DNA of 64,000 nucleotides from Desulfotignum sp032250905. Its GTDB lineage: Bacteria; Desulfobacterota; Desulfobacteria; Desulfobacterales; Desulfobacteraceae. The position numbers and the translations under genes are program-made. Positions 52,228 through 61,626 of this stretch are shown piece by piece; the first letter of the stretch is position 1, and the number at the start of each line of letters is the position of its first letter. The notes beneath the pieces are model-generated. The model was not told the DNA's origin, did no database searches, and worked only from the letters and a program-made list of their open reading frames with translations. The stretch is from positions 1 to 64,000 of the forward strand of contig JAVVEQ010000006.1 of the NCBI GenBank assembly GCA_032250905.1, in the 5' to 3' direction.

Positions 52228-53787
52228 ATGGACGGGAACATTACAGCAAATAAAAGCGCCGATGGAACCACCAGTTTTCAGTGGAAGAACATGGAGTGGC
52301 TTGTTTTTCTGATCAGCGGAGGTTTTTTGCTCCTGTTTGTGGTGGCTTCTCTGATCAACAGTGAGTTTGTATCCGGGCAGGTGAACCGGTTTTTCGGGTT
52401 GTCCTGCACCTATTTCGGGGCTTACTGGCAATGGCTGCTGCTGTTGAATTTCCTGATTGCCATGGGGCTGGCCGCTTCCCGTTACGGGGATGTGAGACTG
52501 GGTAAAATCGATACCCCGGAAATGAGTACCTTCCGCTGGATTTCCATTATCATGTGTACGCTGTTGGCTGGCGGCGGCGTGTTCTGGTCTGCTGCCGAGC
52601 CCATGTATTATTTCCTGAGTACACCGCCGGTGTTTACCGGCGTGGAATCCGCCACCCAGGCCGCTGTGGTGCCGGCCATGGAACAGAGTTTTCTGCACTG
52701 GGGATTTCTGGCCTGGTCCATCCTGGGGACCCTGGGGGCGGTGGTGCTCATGTATGTTCATTACCACAAAGGCCATCCTCTCCAGGCCCGGGGACTGCTG
52801 TACCCGGTGTTCGGAGAAAAGATCATGAAAAATTGGTTGGGTCAGGTAGCTGAGGGGTTTTCCATCCTGGCTGTGGCGGCCGGCACCATCGGACCCATCG
52901 GATTTCTGGGACTTCAGATCAGTTATGCGCTGAACCGGATCTTCGGGATTCCGGATGCCTATATTACCCAGCTGGCCATTATCATTGCACTGGTGATCGT
53001 GTACACCATCTCTGCAGTCACCGGGCTGCATCGGGGGATCCAGTTTCTAAGCCGGGTCAATGTGTTGATGACCGTAGCTTTGGTGGCCCTGATTTTATTG
53101 ATTGGCCCCGGCGGCTTCATCATTGATACCTTTACCCAGTCCATGGGCACGTATATCAAGGATTTTCCTGTTCTCAGTCTGTTCCGGGGCGATACCGGAT
53201 GGCTGTCCTGGTGGACCGTGTTTTTCTGGGGCTGGTTTCTCGGGTATGGCCCGTTGATGGCCGTGCTGGTGGCCCGGATCTCCCGTGGCAGAACCATTCG
53301 TCAGATCATGCTGGCTGTGGGGGTGATAGCACCATTGGCCACCCATTTCTGGTTCACCATTCTGGGGGGAACCGGAATCTTCTTTGAAATGAATAATCCC
53401 GGCGTGATCTCCGGACCTCTCAATGAGGCCGGTCTGCCAGCGGCCCTTCTGGCCGTGGTGGGTCAGCTGCCCATGGCATCTCTGCTCATCCCTGTATTCC
53501 TGGTGCTGATCTTCATCTTTCTGGCCACCACCGGAGATTCCATGTCTTTGTCCATTGCCATCTGCGTGACCGGCGAGGATGACCCCCCCAAAGGGATGCG
53601 GGTGTTCTGGGCCATCACCATGGGGGCCGTGGCCGCTATTCTTATCAAGATGGGGGCCGGCGGTATCGGTGCACTGCAGTCCTTTATCGTGATCACGGCT
53701 GTGCCGGTCGGGTTCATCATGCTGCCCACCCTTTGGGGAGGACCGCAAATGGCAAAAACCCTGTATAATGAACAGTTCAAAAAATAA
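52228..53787 (+). CDS. BCCT-family betaine/choline/carnitine-type transporter
   Basis: A 519-residue transporter with about 12 membrane segments. MEWLVFLISGG and NRFFGLSCTYFGAYWQW form the N-terminal start; the family signature WTVFFWGWFLGYGPLMAV appears near residue 330, with the Trp-rich betaine-binding region. The charged termini are short. BCCT proteins import quaternary ammonium or related zwitterions, or exchange them. In this operon it is the most direct clue that the substrate is an N-methylated betaine-like compound. A ribosome site (AAGGAG) lies seven bases before ATG. Confidence 0.88.
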   Translation: MDGNITANKSADGTTSFQWKNMEWLVFLISGGFLLLFVVASLINSEFVSGQVNRFFGLSCTYFGAYWQWLLLLNFLIAMGLAASRYGDVRLGKIDTPEMSTFRWISIIMCTLLAGGGVFWSAAEPMYYFLSTPPVFTGVESATQAAVVPAMEQSFLHWGFLAWSILGTLGAVVLMYVHYHKGHPLQARGLLYPVFGEKIMKNWLGQVAEGFSILAVAAGTIGPIGFLGLQISYALNRIFGIPDAYITQLAIIIALVIVYTISAVTGLHRGIQFLSRVNVLMTVALVALILLIGPGGFIIDTFTQSMGTYIKDFPVLSLFRGDTGWLSWWTVFFWGWFLGYGPLMAVLVARISRGRTIRQIMLAVGVIAPLATHFWFTILGGTGIFFEMNNPGVISGPLNEAGLPAALLAVVGQLPMASLLIPVFLVLIFIFLATTGDSMSLSIAICVTGEDDPPKGMRVFWAITMGAVAAILIKMGAGGIGALQSFIVITAVPVGFIMLPTLWGGPQMAKTLYNEQFKK

Positions 53788-53829
53788 ACCCTCCCGGGGC
53801 CGCCGGCGCCTGTAAAAGGAGTTGCAGTC

Positions 53830-56184
53830 ATGAAAAAAAGAGAAGAACGCCTCATTCTGGGAAAAGGGCAGTATGCGGATGACCTTGAGTTCATGAACAT
53901 GGCCCACCTGGTGTTTGTGGGCAGTCCCCATGCCCATGCCAGGATCGTGTCCATTGATACAAAAAAGGCCCTTGCTTTGCCCGGGGTGATCACCGTGATC
54001 ACGGGAAAAGAAGTGGCAGCCCATACCCGCCATTTACCGGTGCAGGCCAATTTCATCTCCAAGGGGTGGACATGGCGTCTGGCAGAGGTCTATGCCATCT
54101 CTTCCGACAAGGTGCGCTGGCATGGTGAGCCGGTGGCGGCCGTAGTGGCGGAAAGCGAACCGATCGCCCGCCAGGCAGCAGATCTCGTCACTGTGGAATA
54201 TGATATCCTTCCACTGGCCGGGGACCTGCGCACCGCCCTGGAACCGGGTGCCCCCAAAGTGTATGAGGACTGGGAGGACAACAAACAGGTCCACCTGGTG
54301 TTTGATTTCGGGGACCCGGAAAAAGCCTTTGCAATGGCAGACCAGGTGCTGCACGTCACCAACCGGGAGGGCCGGGTCACGGGTGTGCCCATCGAGCCCC
54401 GGGGGTGTGTGGGGGTGTATGATACAAAAAATGATTCCCTGGAAATGTGGGGATCGTTTCAGACGCCGTTTCTGTCCCGGCACAACATTGCCGCCACGTT
54501 AGGGATTCCTGAGGCCAAGGTGAAAATCAATGCCGTGGACATCGGCGGGGCCTTTGGCCTGAAGATCCACGCGTGGAAGGAAAATGTGGTGGCCCTGGCA
54601 TCAAAACTGACGGGACGGCCCGTGAAATGGATGGAACCCCACCGGGACTTTGTCGCCACCGGTCCCCACCAGCGGGATGTGTTTTGGGAAGGCGAGATCG
54701 CCTTTCAAAAGGATGGCACCCTGCTGGGACTCAAGGCTACTGTGTTCCATGATCTGGGGGTGGAAAGCACCAACAAGGGCATTGCCGCGTTAAGCATTTT
54801 CCCTGCCTGCTCGTCGCCCACCAACATGTACAAATGGGTGGGCATGCACGTGGAAGGGATCGGCACCGTGACCAACAAATCTTTTTACTGTGCCTACCGG
54901 GGCTATGGCAAGGACAAGGGCATTAAGTTCATTGAGTCGGCCATTAATCAGGTGGCAAAACACCTGGGCATGACCCCGGAAGCGATCCGGATGAAAAACT
55001 TTATTCAACCTGATGATTTTCCTTACCACCAGATCAACAACTATGTGCTGGACAGCGGAGACTATCCGGCCGTTCTTAGAAAAGCCATGCACATGGCGGA
55101 CCTGGAGGGCCTTCGGAAGCAAAAACAGGAACTGGCCGCCCAGGGGCGGTACCGGGGCATCGGCCTGGTTACCGCCATCGAACCGGCCGGGGTGGCGGTC
55201 CCCAACTGCCAGATGGGAGGGATCACCGAAGCCCGGGTCATGATCACGCCGGACGGCAGTGTGGAAGTTCATTCGGACCGTACCGAAATCGGGCAGGGCT
55301 CAGAGATCTCTCATGCAACGATTGTGGCGGATATCCTGGGGATGGATCCGGCACATATTTATGTGAAACGGGTGACTTCCGATTTTATCGGTCAGGGCCC
55401 GTTGTCCAGCAGAGGTGCAGTTTATCCGGCCAGTGCTGTAGCCAAGGCGGCCAAACTGCTGCGCAAAAAAGTAGTGCAGTGTGCGGGGTCTCTGATGAAG
55501 GTTCCTGCGGACCATGTGGTGCTGGAAAATGGCTTTTTGTATCCGGTCAATGCTCCAGAAAAAAAGATCTCCTATGCACAGTTTGCAAACAAGATGTTTT
55601 TCTTTCCCGGTCCCAGGGGCCTGGATCCTGAGATTTTAAAGGCACATGATCACCTGCTGGATGTGACCACCACCTGGTACAGCCCCACCACTCCGGAAAG
55701 CGGTTCTTCCTACACATCGTTTTGTGTGTCCGCGGACATTGCCATGGTGGAGGTGGATATTGAAACAGGTGTGACACAGATTGTCAAATATGTTCATGTA
55801 CATGACGCCGGTACCATTATCAATGCCCAGGTGGTGGACGGCCAGATCCATGGTGGGATCGTCCAGGGGATCGGCGAGGCTTTGTATGAGGGGCTCAACT
55901 ATGATGAAGCCGGACAATTGCAGAACACCTCATTTTCCAATTATTTGATTCCCACATCCTTAGAAGCACCGGACATCGAGATTGCCCACCTGGAAACCCC
56001 GTCCCCATTTTCCGAAACCGGAAGCAAGGGCATGGGAGAGGCCCCCATCATCGGGGCCAAAGCTGTGATCCTGGATGCCATAGAGGATGCGCTGACCCCC
56101 TTTGGTATTCGGGTCAATGATTCGCCTGCCACCCCGGAAAAGGTCAGGACATGGATCCGGCAGGCCATGTGCCAGGAAGGGTGA
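53830..56184 (+). CDS. Xanthine dehydrogenase-family molybdopterin-binding subunit
   Basis: A 784-residue large subunit of a molybdenum hydroxylase. The a/b hammerhead domain (about 7-115: GKGQYADDLEFMNMAHLVFVGSPHAHARI) precedes the Moco-binding domain. DIGGAFGLKIH, YRGYGKDKG (in place of the more usual FRGFG-type) and the C-terminal TGSKGMGEAPIIG with the catalytic Glu are visible. It hydroxylates carbon atoms in N-heterocycles or aldehydes using water. It is followed by its 2Fe-2S and FAD subunits, an order L-S-M. The bracketing with the PreA-like reductase and MttB suggests a heterocyclic substrate. Confidence 0.87.
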   Translation: MKKREERLILGKGQYADDLEFMNMAHLVFVGSPHAHARIVSIDTKKALALPGVITVITGKEVAAHTRHLPVQANFISKGWTWRLAEVYAISSDKVRWHGEPVAAVVAESEPIARQAADLVTVEYDILPLAGDLRTALEPGAPKVYEDWEDNKQVHLVFDFGDPEKAFAMADQVLHVTNREGRVTGVPIEPRGCVGVYDTKNDSLEMWGSFQTPFLSRHNIAATLGIPEAKVKINAVDIGGAFGLKIHAWKENVVALASKLTGRPVKWMEPHRDFVATGPHQRDVFWEGEIAFQKDGTLLGLKATVFHDLGVESTNKGIAALSIFPACSSPTNMYKWVGMHVEGIGTVTNKSFYCAYRGYGKDKGIKFIESAINQVAKHLGMTPEAIRMKNFIQPDDFPYHQINNYVLDSGDYPAVLRKAMHMADLEGLRKQKQELAAQGRYRGIGLVTAIEPAGVAVPNCQMGGITEARVMITPDGSVEVHSDRTEIGQGSEISHATIVADILGMDPAHIYVKRVTSDFIGQGPLSSRGAVYPASAVAKAAKLLRKKVVQCAGSLMKVPADHVVLENGFLYPVNAPEKKISYAQFANKMFFFPGPRGLDPEILKAHDHLLDVTTTWYSPTTPESGSSYTSFCVSADIAMVEVDIETGVTQIVKYVHVHDAGTIINAQVVDGQIHGGIVQGIGEALYEGLNYDEAGQLQNTSFSNYLIPTSLEAPDIEIAHLETPSPFSETGSKGMGEAPIIGAKAVILDAIEDALTPFGIRVNDSPATPEKVRTWIRQAMCQEG

Positions 56185-56262
56185 TCACTTGAAACAGCCG
56201 GAAACATACCACAGACAGCAACCTGTTTTTATTCAATCGACCCTTGGACAGGGAGAAAAATC

Positions 56263-56751
56263 ATGAAGATCCCATTGACATTTGTGTTAAACAACCAGGA
56301 AACCACCCTTGAAATCGATTCCTGGCAGACCCTGCTGGAAGTGCTCAGAAACCAGGGGGGCATGACCAGTGTGCACCGCAGCTGTGAAGAGGGTGAATGC
56401 GGGGCCTGCACCGTTCTGCTCAACAATGAACCGGTGAACGCCTGTCTGGTGCTGGCCGCCTCGGTCCAGGGGGCATCTGTGATGACCTCCGAGGGTCTGG
56501 TGAAAAACGCAACCCCCCACCCGCTGATGAAGGCATTCACAGATGAACTGGGGATCCAGTGCGGATTCTGTACGCCGGGCATGCTCATGAATGCGTATGC
56601 ACTGATTCAAAAGGCCGGTGATACCGTGCTGACGGATGCAGTGATCCGCAAAACACTGGAAGGGAACCTGTGCCGGTGCACCGGGTATGTCAACATCGTT
56701 AAATCGGTGAAGGCAGCCCAGAAATCAAAACTGGCCGGTGAGTGGTGGTAA
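56263..56751 (+). CDS. Molybdenum hydroxylase 2Fe-2S subunit
   Basis: A 162-residue electron-transfer subunit with two 2Fe-2S sites. The N-terminal plant-type ferredoxin cluster is bound by CEEGECGACTVLLNNEPVNAC (about 43-64), the second by CGFCTPGM (about 103) and CRCTGYVNIV (about 136). It carries electrons from the Mo site to the FAD subunit. It lies between the large and FAD subunit genes, with a ribosome site AGGGAG. Confidence 0.93.
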   Translation: MKIPLTFVLNNQETTLEIDSWQTLLEVLRNQGGMTSVHRSCEEGECGACTVLLNNEPVNACLVLAASVQGASVMTSEGLVKNATPHPLMKAFTDELGIQCGFCTPGMLMNAYALIQKAGDTVLTDAVIRKTLEGNLCRCTGYVNIVKSVKAAQKSKLAGEWW

Positions 56752-56788
56752 ACAAAGAGAAACAGAGGTATACACAAGGGGGAGTATC

Positions 56789-57730
56789 ATGCCTGACACC
56801 AATGGAAACCGTGCGACCATGACAACCAGACCCGCAAACAACTTTATCGGATCCCGGGCCATGCCGGAACTGGTGTACCATGCACCGGAAACCATGCAGG
56901 CCCTGATGGACCTGATCCGTACCCATGGCCCCTCCATTAAGATTGTGGCCGGGTGCACCGATTTTATCCCATCCGTCCGCACGGGGAGGTGGCGGTTCGA
57001 TCCGGAGCTCCACGTCATCGATATTTCCAAAGTAACGGCCCTCAACCGGATAGAGAACCAGAAGGATATCCTGAAAATCGGGGCCGGGGTGACCCTGACC
57101 CGGATCCTGACATCCCCGGAAATCCAGGCCTTTTGTCCGGTGCTGGCCCGGGCCGTGGAACAAATGGCCTCATTGCAGGTGCGAAATACCGCCACCATGG
57201 GCGGCAACCTCTGCATGGCTTCACCGGCCGCCGATACGGCACCGCCCTTACTTGTGTCTGATGCCAGGGTCGTTATCCAGGATGCACAGGGGGAAACCAC
57301 GGTGCCGGTGGTTGATTTTTTCACCGGGCCGGGCCAGTCCATCCTGACTCCCGGTCAGGTACTGACCCACACCTGCATTCCAAAGATCCGGGCCAATGAA
57401 TCCGCCGGGTTCCGTAAAATCGGCACCCGAACGGCCGTGATCATTTCCGTTGTGTCTGCGGCCGTGAAAATCGGCATGAATAATGGGGTGTGCGAAAACG
57501 TCCGGATTGCCCTGGGGTCGGTGGCACCCACCCCGTTAAGACTGGCTGAGGCGGAACAGTTTCTGACAGGGAAAACGTTGGATGACCCGGTGATAGAAAA
57601 GTGTGGCAAAGTCGCAGCCGACGCGATTTTACCCATTACCGATTTAAGAGCGTCGGCCGATTACCGGAAAGACGTGGCAAAGACCCTGGTGAAACGTTGC
57701 ATCATGGATTGCCGGGAGGTGTTGAAATGA
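56789..57730 (+). CDS. Molybdenum hydroxylase FAD-binding subunit
   Basis: A 313-residue medium subunit. VAGCTDFIP (about 52) and TATMGGNLCMASPAADTAPPLL (about 134) are the two FAD-binding motifs of the CoxM/XdhB family, and the C-terminal CO-dehydrogenase-type flavoprotein domain closes the chain. It passes electrons to an acceptor. The ATG at 56789 was chosen by similarity and by GGGGGA seven bases upstream. Its TGA overlaps the ATG of the methyltransferase gene, which ties demethylation to the hydroxylase. Confidence 0.9.
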   Translation: MPDTNGNRATMTTRPANNFIGSRAMPELVYHAPETMQALMDLIRTHGPSIKIVAGCTDFIPSVRTGRWRFDPELHVIDISKVTALNRIENQKDILKIGAGVTLTRILTSPEIQAFCPVLARAVEQMASLQVRNTATMGGNLCMASPAADTAPPLLVSDARVVIQDAQGETTVPVVDFFTGPGQSILTPGQVLTHTCIPKIRANESAGFRKIGTRTAVIISVVSAAVKIGMNNGVCENVRIALGSVAPTPLRLAEAEQFLTGKTLDDPVIEKCGKVAADAILPITDLRASADYRKDVAKTLVKRCIMDCREVLK

Positions 57731-59160
57731 AGCTGACTATCAAATATCTGTCTGACAAAGAGATCAGTCTACTGCATGAGGCGGCCCTGAAAATCCTGCA
57801 TGATGTGGGCATGCGGTTTCCCTCTCCCAAGGCCCTGGCCCTGTTTGAAAAAGCCGGGGCAACGATCCGGGACAGCAATGTGGTGTGCCTTGGGGAGAAT
57901 CTGGTACGAAACGCCCTGAAGAGCACCCGCAAGCGCCGGGATATGCGCCTGTATGCCCTGGATCCGGAACGGGATGTCACGTTTGAGCGCCATGATCCGG
58001 GGCTGGCCTGCATGACCATGGCCACCAGCGTTATCGATCCCTGGTCCGGGGAAAAACGGTCCGCCGCCATGGCGGATCTGGTCCGTCTGGTACATCTGTC
58101 TGATCAACTGGAATGTATCCATGTGTCCGGCGGACCGGTTACCCCCCAGGATGTGGACCATCGGGTCTGTGACTGGTACACCTGGGCCGGCTGCCTCAAG
58201 TACACCACCAAACATATCACCGGCGGGGTCCTGGGAGAGCAGGGGGTGCTGGATGCCATTGACATGGCTGCGGTGGTGGCCGGTTCCAGAGACGCGTTTT
58301 TAAACCGTCCCTTTATTTCAGGATGGGTCCTGACGCTACCACCCCTGGGTATGGATGTGGAATCCCTTGAAGCGATGATGGCCATGAACCAGAACCAGAT
58401 TCCGATCATGCTTAGTTCCGGCCCGATTCTGGGCAGTACGGCCCCGGTCACCATTCCGGGCATGGTGGCCCAGGCCCATGCGGAGATCCTGGCCTGCATC
58501 ACCCTGTCCCAGCTGGTATCCCCTGGAGCACCGGTGGTGTATACCAGTTTTGCCCGGGGCATGAACATGCAGACCGCCAATATCTCCATGGCCGGGCCTG
58601 AATTTGCGGTGCTCAAGGTGGCCATGGCCCAGATGGGACTATGGCTGGACCTGCCGGTGCGCATGCCCTCCATGCTCAGGGATGCCAAGATCCTGGATGC
58701 CCAGGCTGGCTTCGAGACCGGCCTTGTGGGGACCCTGACCTCCCTTAAGGCGGATCTCATGGATGCCATGCAGCTGGATACAGACATGGTGGTGGACTAT
58801 GCAGACATGGTGTTCTGCAACGATTGTATGGCTTTTATCCGCCACGCCATGCGGGATATCCCGGTCAATGCAGACACCCTGGCCCTGGATGCCATTGCCC
58901 AGGCGGGTCCGGGCGGCAACCTCCTGGCCTCGTCCCACACCTTTTCCCGGTTCAAGACAGAGCTGTGGCATTCCGACCTGTTTGACCATGACAACTGGGA
59001 CAAATGGGAGAAGAAGGGGGCCAGGTCCATCCGGGAAAAAGCGTTGATAAAGACCCGGGCCCTGCTGGAAAAAGATCCGCAAATGGTTGTGACAGACAAA
59101 CAGGCATCAGCCATTGACAAGATTGTGGAAAGGTCTTTGCAGCAGCAGAAAGCGCAGTGA
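57727..59160 (+). CDS. Trimethylamine methyltransferase (MttB) family protein, non-pyrrolysine
   Basis: A 477-residue TIM-barrel methyltransferase of the MttB superfamily (COG5598). The N-terminus ISLLHEAALKILHDVGMRF, ASVIDPWSGEKR-like segment, GGPVTPQDVD and AQAGPGGNLLASSHT are typical. The frame has no in-frame TAG, so it is a non-pyrrolysine member like MtgB or other quaternary-amine demethylases, which move a methyl group from a betaine to a corrinoid protein. No corrinoid protein, no corrinoid activase and no second methyltransferase is present in the window. ATG 57727 overlaps the FAD subunit stop (ATGA). It ends the operon. Confidence 0.88.
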   Translation: MKLTIKYLSDKEISLLHEAALKILHDVGMRFPSPKALALFEKAGATIRDSNVVCLGENLVRNALKSTRKRRDMRLYALDPERDVTFERHDPGLACMTMATSVIDPWSGEKRSAAMADLVRLVHLSDQLECIHVSGGPVTPQDVDHRVCDWYTWAGCLKYTTKHITGGVLGEQGVLDAIDMAAVVAGSRDAFLNRPFISGWVLTLPPLGMDVESLEAMMAMNQNQIPIMLSSGPILGSTAPVTIPGMVAQAHAEILACITLSQLVSPGAPVVYTSFARGMNMQTANISMAGPEFAVLKVAMAQMGLWLDLPVRMPSMLRDAKILDAQAGFETGLVGTLTSLKADLMDAMQLDTDMVVDYADMVFCNDCMAFIRHAMRDIPVNADTLALDAIAQAGPGGNLLASSHTFSRFKTELWHSDLFDHDNWDKWEKKGARSIREKALIKTRALLEKDPQMVVTDKQASAIDKIVERSLQQQKAQ

Positions 59161-59184
59161 TTCCTGTGTGTATCACCTGCCGGA

Positions 59185-60198
59185 TCAGGACGGTGGCTCC
59201 AGGGTGAAGCCGAATCCGTAGGGATCGGTGTCATCCGCTACAAACTGATGAAATCCGGTGATCCAGGCCCTTCCGGTGATTTCCGGTATAATGGCGGGGT
59301 GGTCGCCCATCCGGGTTTCATTCACGATTTTTCCTGTAAACGCTGTGCCGAAAACACTCTGATAGGCATAAGGTTCCCCGGGCTTCAGCCGGCCTTTGTG
59401 GTGAAGAAACGCCATTTTGGCGCTGGTGCCGGTGCCGCAGGGGGACCGGTCCACCTGGCCCGCGCCGAATACCACGATGTTCCGGGGGGGATCTGTGTTC
59501 TCATAAATTTCAGTCAAATCCACTGTGGCCGGAAGTCCAGTCACCGGGTGGGAAAACGAAAACTGCAGGTTTACCGCTGTCCGGATGGCCAGTCCCAGTT
59601 TTTTGAGTGGATCGATATGGGCTACGTTCACCGGCAGATTCAAATGATCGGCATTGACCAGCGCAAAATAATTGCCTCCATAAGCGATATCCACCGGGAC
59701 CGTTCCGATGGTGTCCAGGTGGATCTCCATGGATTCACAGAAAAAAGATTCCCGGTTCTGGATGGTCACCTGTGACACCCTGCCGTTTTCCATGACAGCC
59801 CGGGCATGAATCAGGCCGGCCGGAGTATCCAGGGCCAGAGTGCGGGTGATGTCGGGTTCCGGGTTCACGGATGACAGCATGCCGGTTTCCAGGAGAACCA
59901 CCACCACCCCCATGCTCCCGTGCCCGCACATGTCCAGATACCCGCCGCTGTCCATGAAGATCACACCGGCATGGGCTCCATCCGTGACCGGCTCCGTGAG
60001 AATGGCGCCAAACATGTCCTGGTGACCCCTGGGTTCCAGCATGAGCATTTGCCGGATGTGATCCCGGTGTTTGGACAGCCAGTTTTTCTTGTCGATCATC
60101 TGTTTTCCAGGAATATGGGCAAAGCCTGCGGTGACCACCCGGGTGGGTTCACCCATGGTGTGAGTATCGACCGTGGTGACGGTGTGGGTAAAATTCAT
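59185..60198 (-). CDS. Proline racemase family protein (hydroxyproline epimerase-like)
   Basis: A 337-residue proline racemase-fold enzyme. Both catalytic cysteines are present: Cys91 in MCGHGSMG and Cys254 in PCGTGTSA. That argues for a racemase/epimerase (proline racemase or trans-4-hydroxyproline 2-epimerase) rather than the trans-3-hydroxyproline dehydratase branch, which lacks the second Cys. EPRGH and FGAGQVDRSPCGTG are typical. It is separated from the TRAP transporter genes upstream by a terminator and converges with the MttB gene. Confidence 0.87.
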   Translation of the reverse strand: MNFTHTVTTVDTHTMGEPTRVVTAGFAHIPGKQMIDKKNWLSKHRDHIRQMLMLEPRGHQDMFGAILTEPVTDGAHAGVIFMDSGGYLDMCGHGSMGVVVVLLETGMLSSVNPEPDITRTLALDTPAGLIHARAVMENGRVSQVTIQNRESFFCESMEIHLDTIGTVPVDIAYGGNYFALVNADHLNLPVNVAHIDPLKKLGLAIRTAVNLQFSFSHPVTGLPATVDLTEIYENTDPPRNIVVFGAGQVDRSPCGTGTSAKMAFLHHKGRLKPGEPYAYQSVFGTAFTGKIVNETRMGDHPAIIPEITGRAWITGFHQFVADDTDPYGFGFTLEPPS

Positions 60199-60212
60199 GA
60201 TGGATTCCTTTC

Positions 60213-60256
60213 AAAAAAAACACTGGTTTCCAGGCATTGCCGCCTGAAAACCAGTG
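60213..60256 (-). terminator. Intrinsic terminator after dctM
   Basis: On the minus strand a 15-bp stem (CACTGGTTTTCAGGC with GCCTGGAAACCAGTG, one mismatch) with a 6-base loop is followed by eight T residues (60213-60220). It lies between dctM and the epimerase gene, ending or attenuating the TRAP transcript. Confidence 0.85.
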
Positions 60257-60306
60257 TGGGTGTTTCTAAAGTGTTCATGAAACGGTCATTGGTTGTGGCC
60301 GTAAGG

Positions 60307-61626
60307 TTACCTGAGGGCGAACACCTCTTCAGGCAGCCACAGGACGATCTGCGGAAAGAACAGGATCAGCAGCAACACAAACAGCTGAATGCAAAGGAAC
60401 GGCATGATCGATTTGTAGATATCTGCCATGCTCACCTCGGGCGGTGCCACCCCCTTGAGATAGAACAGGGTAAACCCGAAGGGTGGGGTCAGATAATCCA
60501 TCTGCACCTGGGTCATGAAAAGGACCCCGAACCAGACCGGGTCATATCCGAGATGGACTATGATGGGCAGAAACACCGGCACCGTGATCATTATCTGTGT
60601 GATCTCGTCCAGGAAGCACCCTAAAACGATCAGGGTGGCTATAATAATCCCAAAGATGAGCCATTTGTTTTCAAGGCCCAGCATCATGTCACCGATCAGG
60701 CCCTGGCCCCCGGTGCGGAAAAAGATACTGGTGAAACAGGCGGCCCCGAACAGGATCCACATGATCATGCCGTTGATGGACATGGTGCGGAAGCAGGCAT
60801 CCTTGAGCACATCCCAGGACAGGCGCCGGTTGATGGCGGCACTCAGAACCGCACCGCCGGCCCCGACCGCCGCGGCTTCCGTGGGAGAGGCCAGTCCGGC
60901 GAAAATGGATCCCAGTACCGAAACGATGATCAGCACGGGCAGCACCAGGCTCTTGGCCAGTTTCAGCTTTTCAATAAAGGGGACCCGGTCTTCCTTGGGC
61001 AGGGCCGGTCCCAGGCTGGGGTTCAGGAAGCAACGGATCCCGACATAGGACATGTACAGGAAAACCAGGATCAGCCCCGGAATGATGGCACCGGCAAACA
61101 ACCGGCCGATGGACACCCGGGCAATCATGCCGTAGATGACCAGGGACACACTGGGGGGAATGAGCAGGCCCAGGGCCCCGCCGGCCAGAATCGGTCCGAT
61201 GGCGATGCTTTTGTCGTACTTCATCTTCAGCATGATGGGCAGGGCAATGATGCCCATGGTCACCACACCGGTGGTACTCACCCCGGACATGGCAGCGATG
61301 ATGGCGCAGATGGCAATGGTGCCCATGGCCAGGCCACCATTCAGGGATCCCAGCAGCTGGTGCATGAATTTATACAGATCATGGGTCACACCGGACTTTT
61401 CCAGCACACAGGCCATGAAAATGAACAACGGCATGGCTATGAGAATAACGTTGGTCATCATGCCGAATGTATTGGTGGCCACATAGGGCAGGCTGTCAAA
61501 TCCGATGAATATCCAGGAGGCCACAATGGAGCTGCCGCCCAGGGTAAATGCCATGGGGAAGCCGGAAATCAGCCCGATCATCAGGCCGGAGATCAGGACG
61601 ATAATGGGTAGCCATTCAAAACTCAT
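60307..61626 (-). CDS. dctM: TRAP transporter large permease DctM
   Basis: A 439-residue protein with about 12 membrane segments, starting in FEWLPIIVLISGLMIGLISGFPMAF and containing the DctM ALxAGGxLGILIPPS-type motif (GPILAGGALGLLIPPSVSLVIYG) and SPTEAAAVGAGGAVL. It is the substrate-translocating subunit of a tripartite, sodium-driven organic acid transporter. It overlaps dctQ by 4 bp. The transported compound cannot be deduced from sequence; organic or amino acids are usual. Confidence 0.92.
   Translation of the reverse strand: MSFEWLPIIVLISGLMIGLISGFPMAFTLGGSSIVASWIFIGFDSLPYVATNTFGMMTNVILIAMPLFIFMACVLEKSGVTHDLYKFMHQLLGSLNGGLAMGTIAICAIIAAMSGVSTTGVVTMGIIALPIMLKMKYDKSIAIGPILAGGALGLLIPPSVSLVIYGMIARVSIGRLFAGAIIPGLILVFLYMSYVGIRCFLNPSLGPALPKEDRVPFIEKLKLAKSLVLPVLIIVSVLGSIFAGLASPTEAAAVGAGGAVLSAAINRRLSWDVLKDACFRTMSINGMIMWILFGAACFTSIFFRTGGQGLIGDMMLGLENKWLIFGIIIATLIVLGCFLDEITQIMITVPVFLPIIVHLGYDPVWFGVLFMTQVQMDYLTPPFGFTLFYLKGVAPPEVSMADIYKSIMPFLCIQLFVLLLILFFPQIVLWLPEEVFALR

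Noticed and set aside
51106..53031. A 641-codon open frame on the minus strand opposite the PreA-like and BCCT genes
   Set aside because: It is antisense to two well-supported genes, rich in His, Gln, Pro and Gly as expected from the complement of GC-biased codons, and shows no domain.
57727..59160. Possible pyrrolysine-containing MttB
   Set aside because: The frame runs through without an in-frame TAG, and no pyl genes are in the window.
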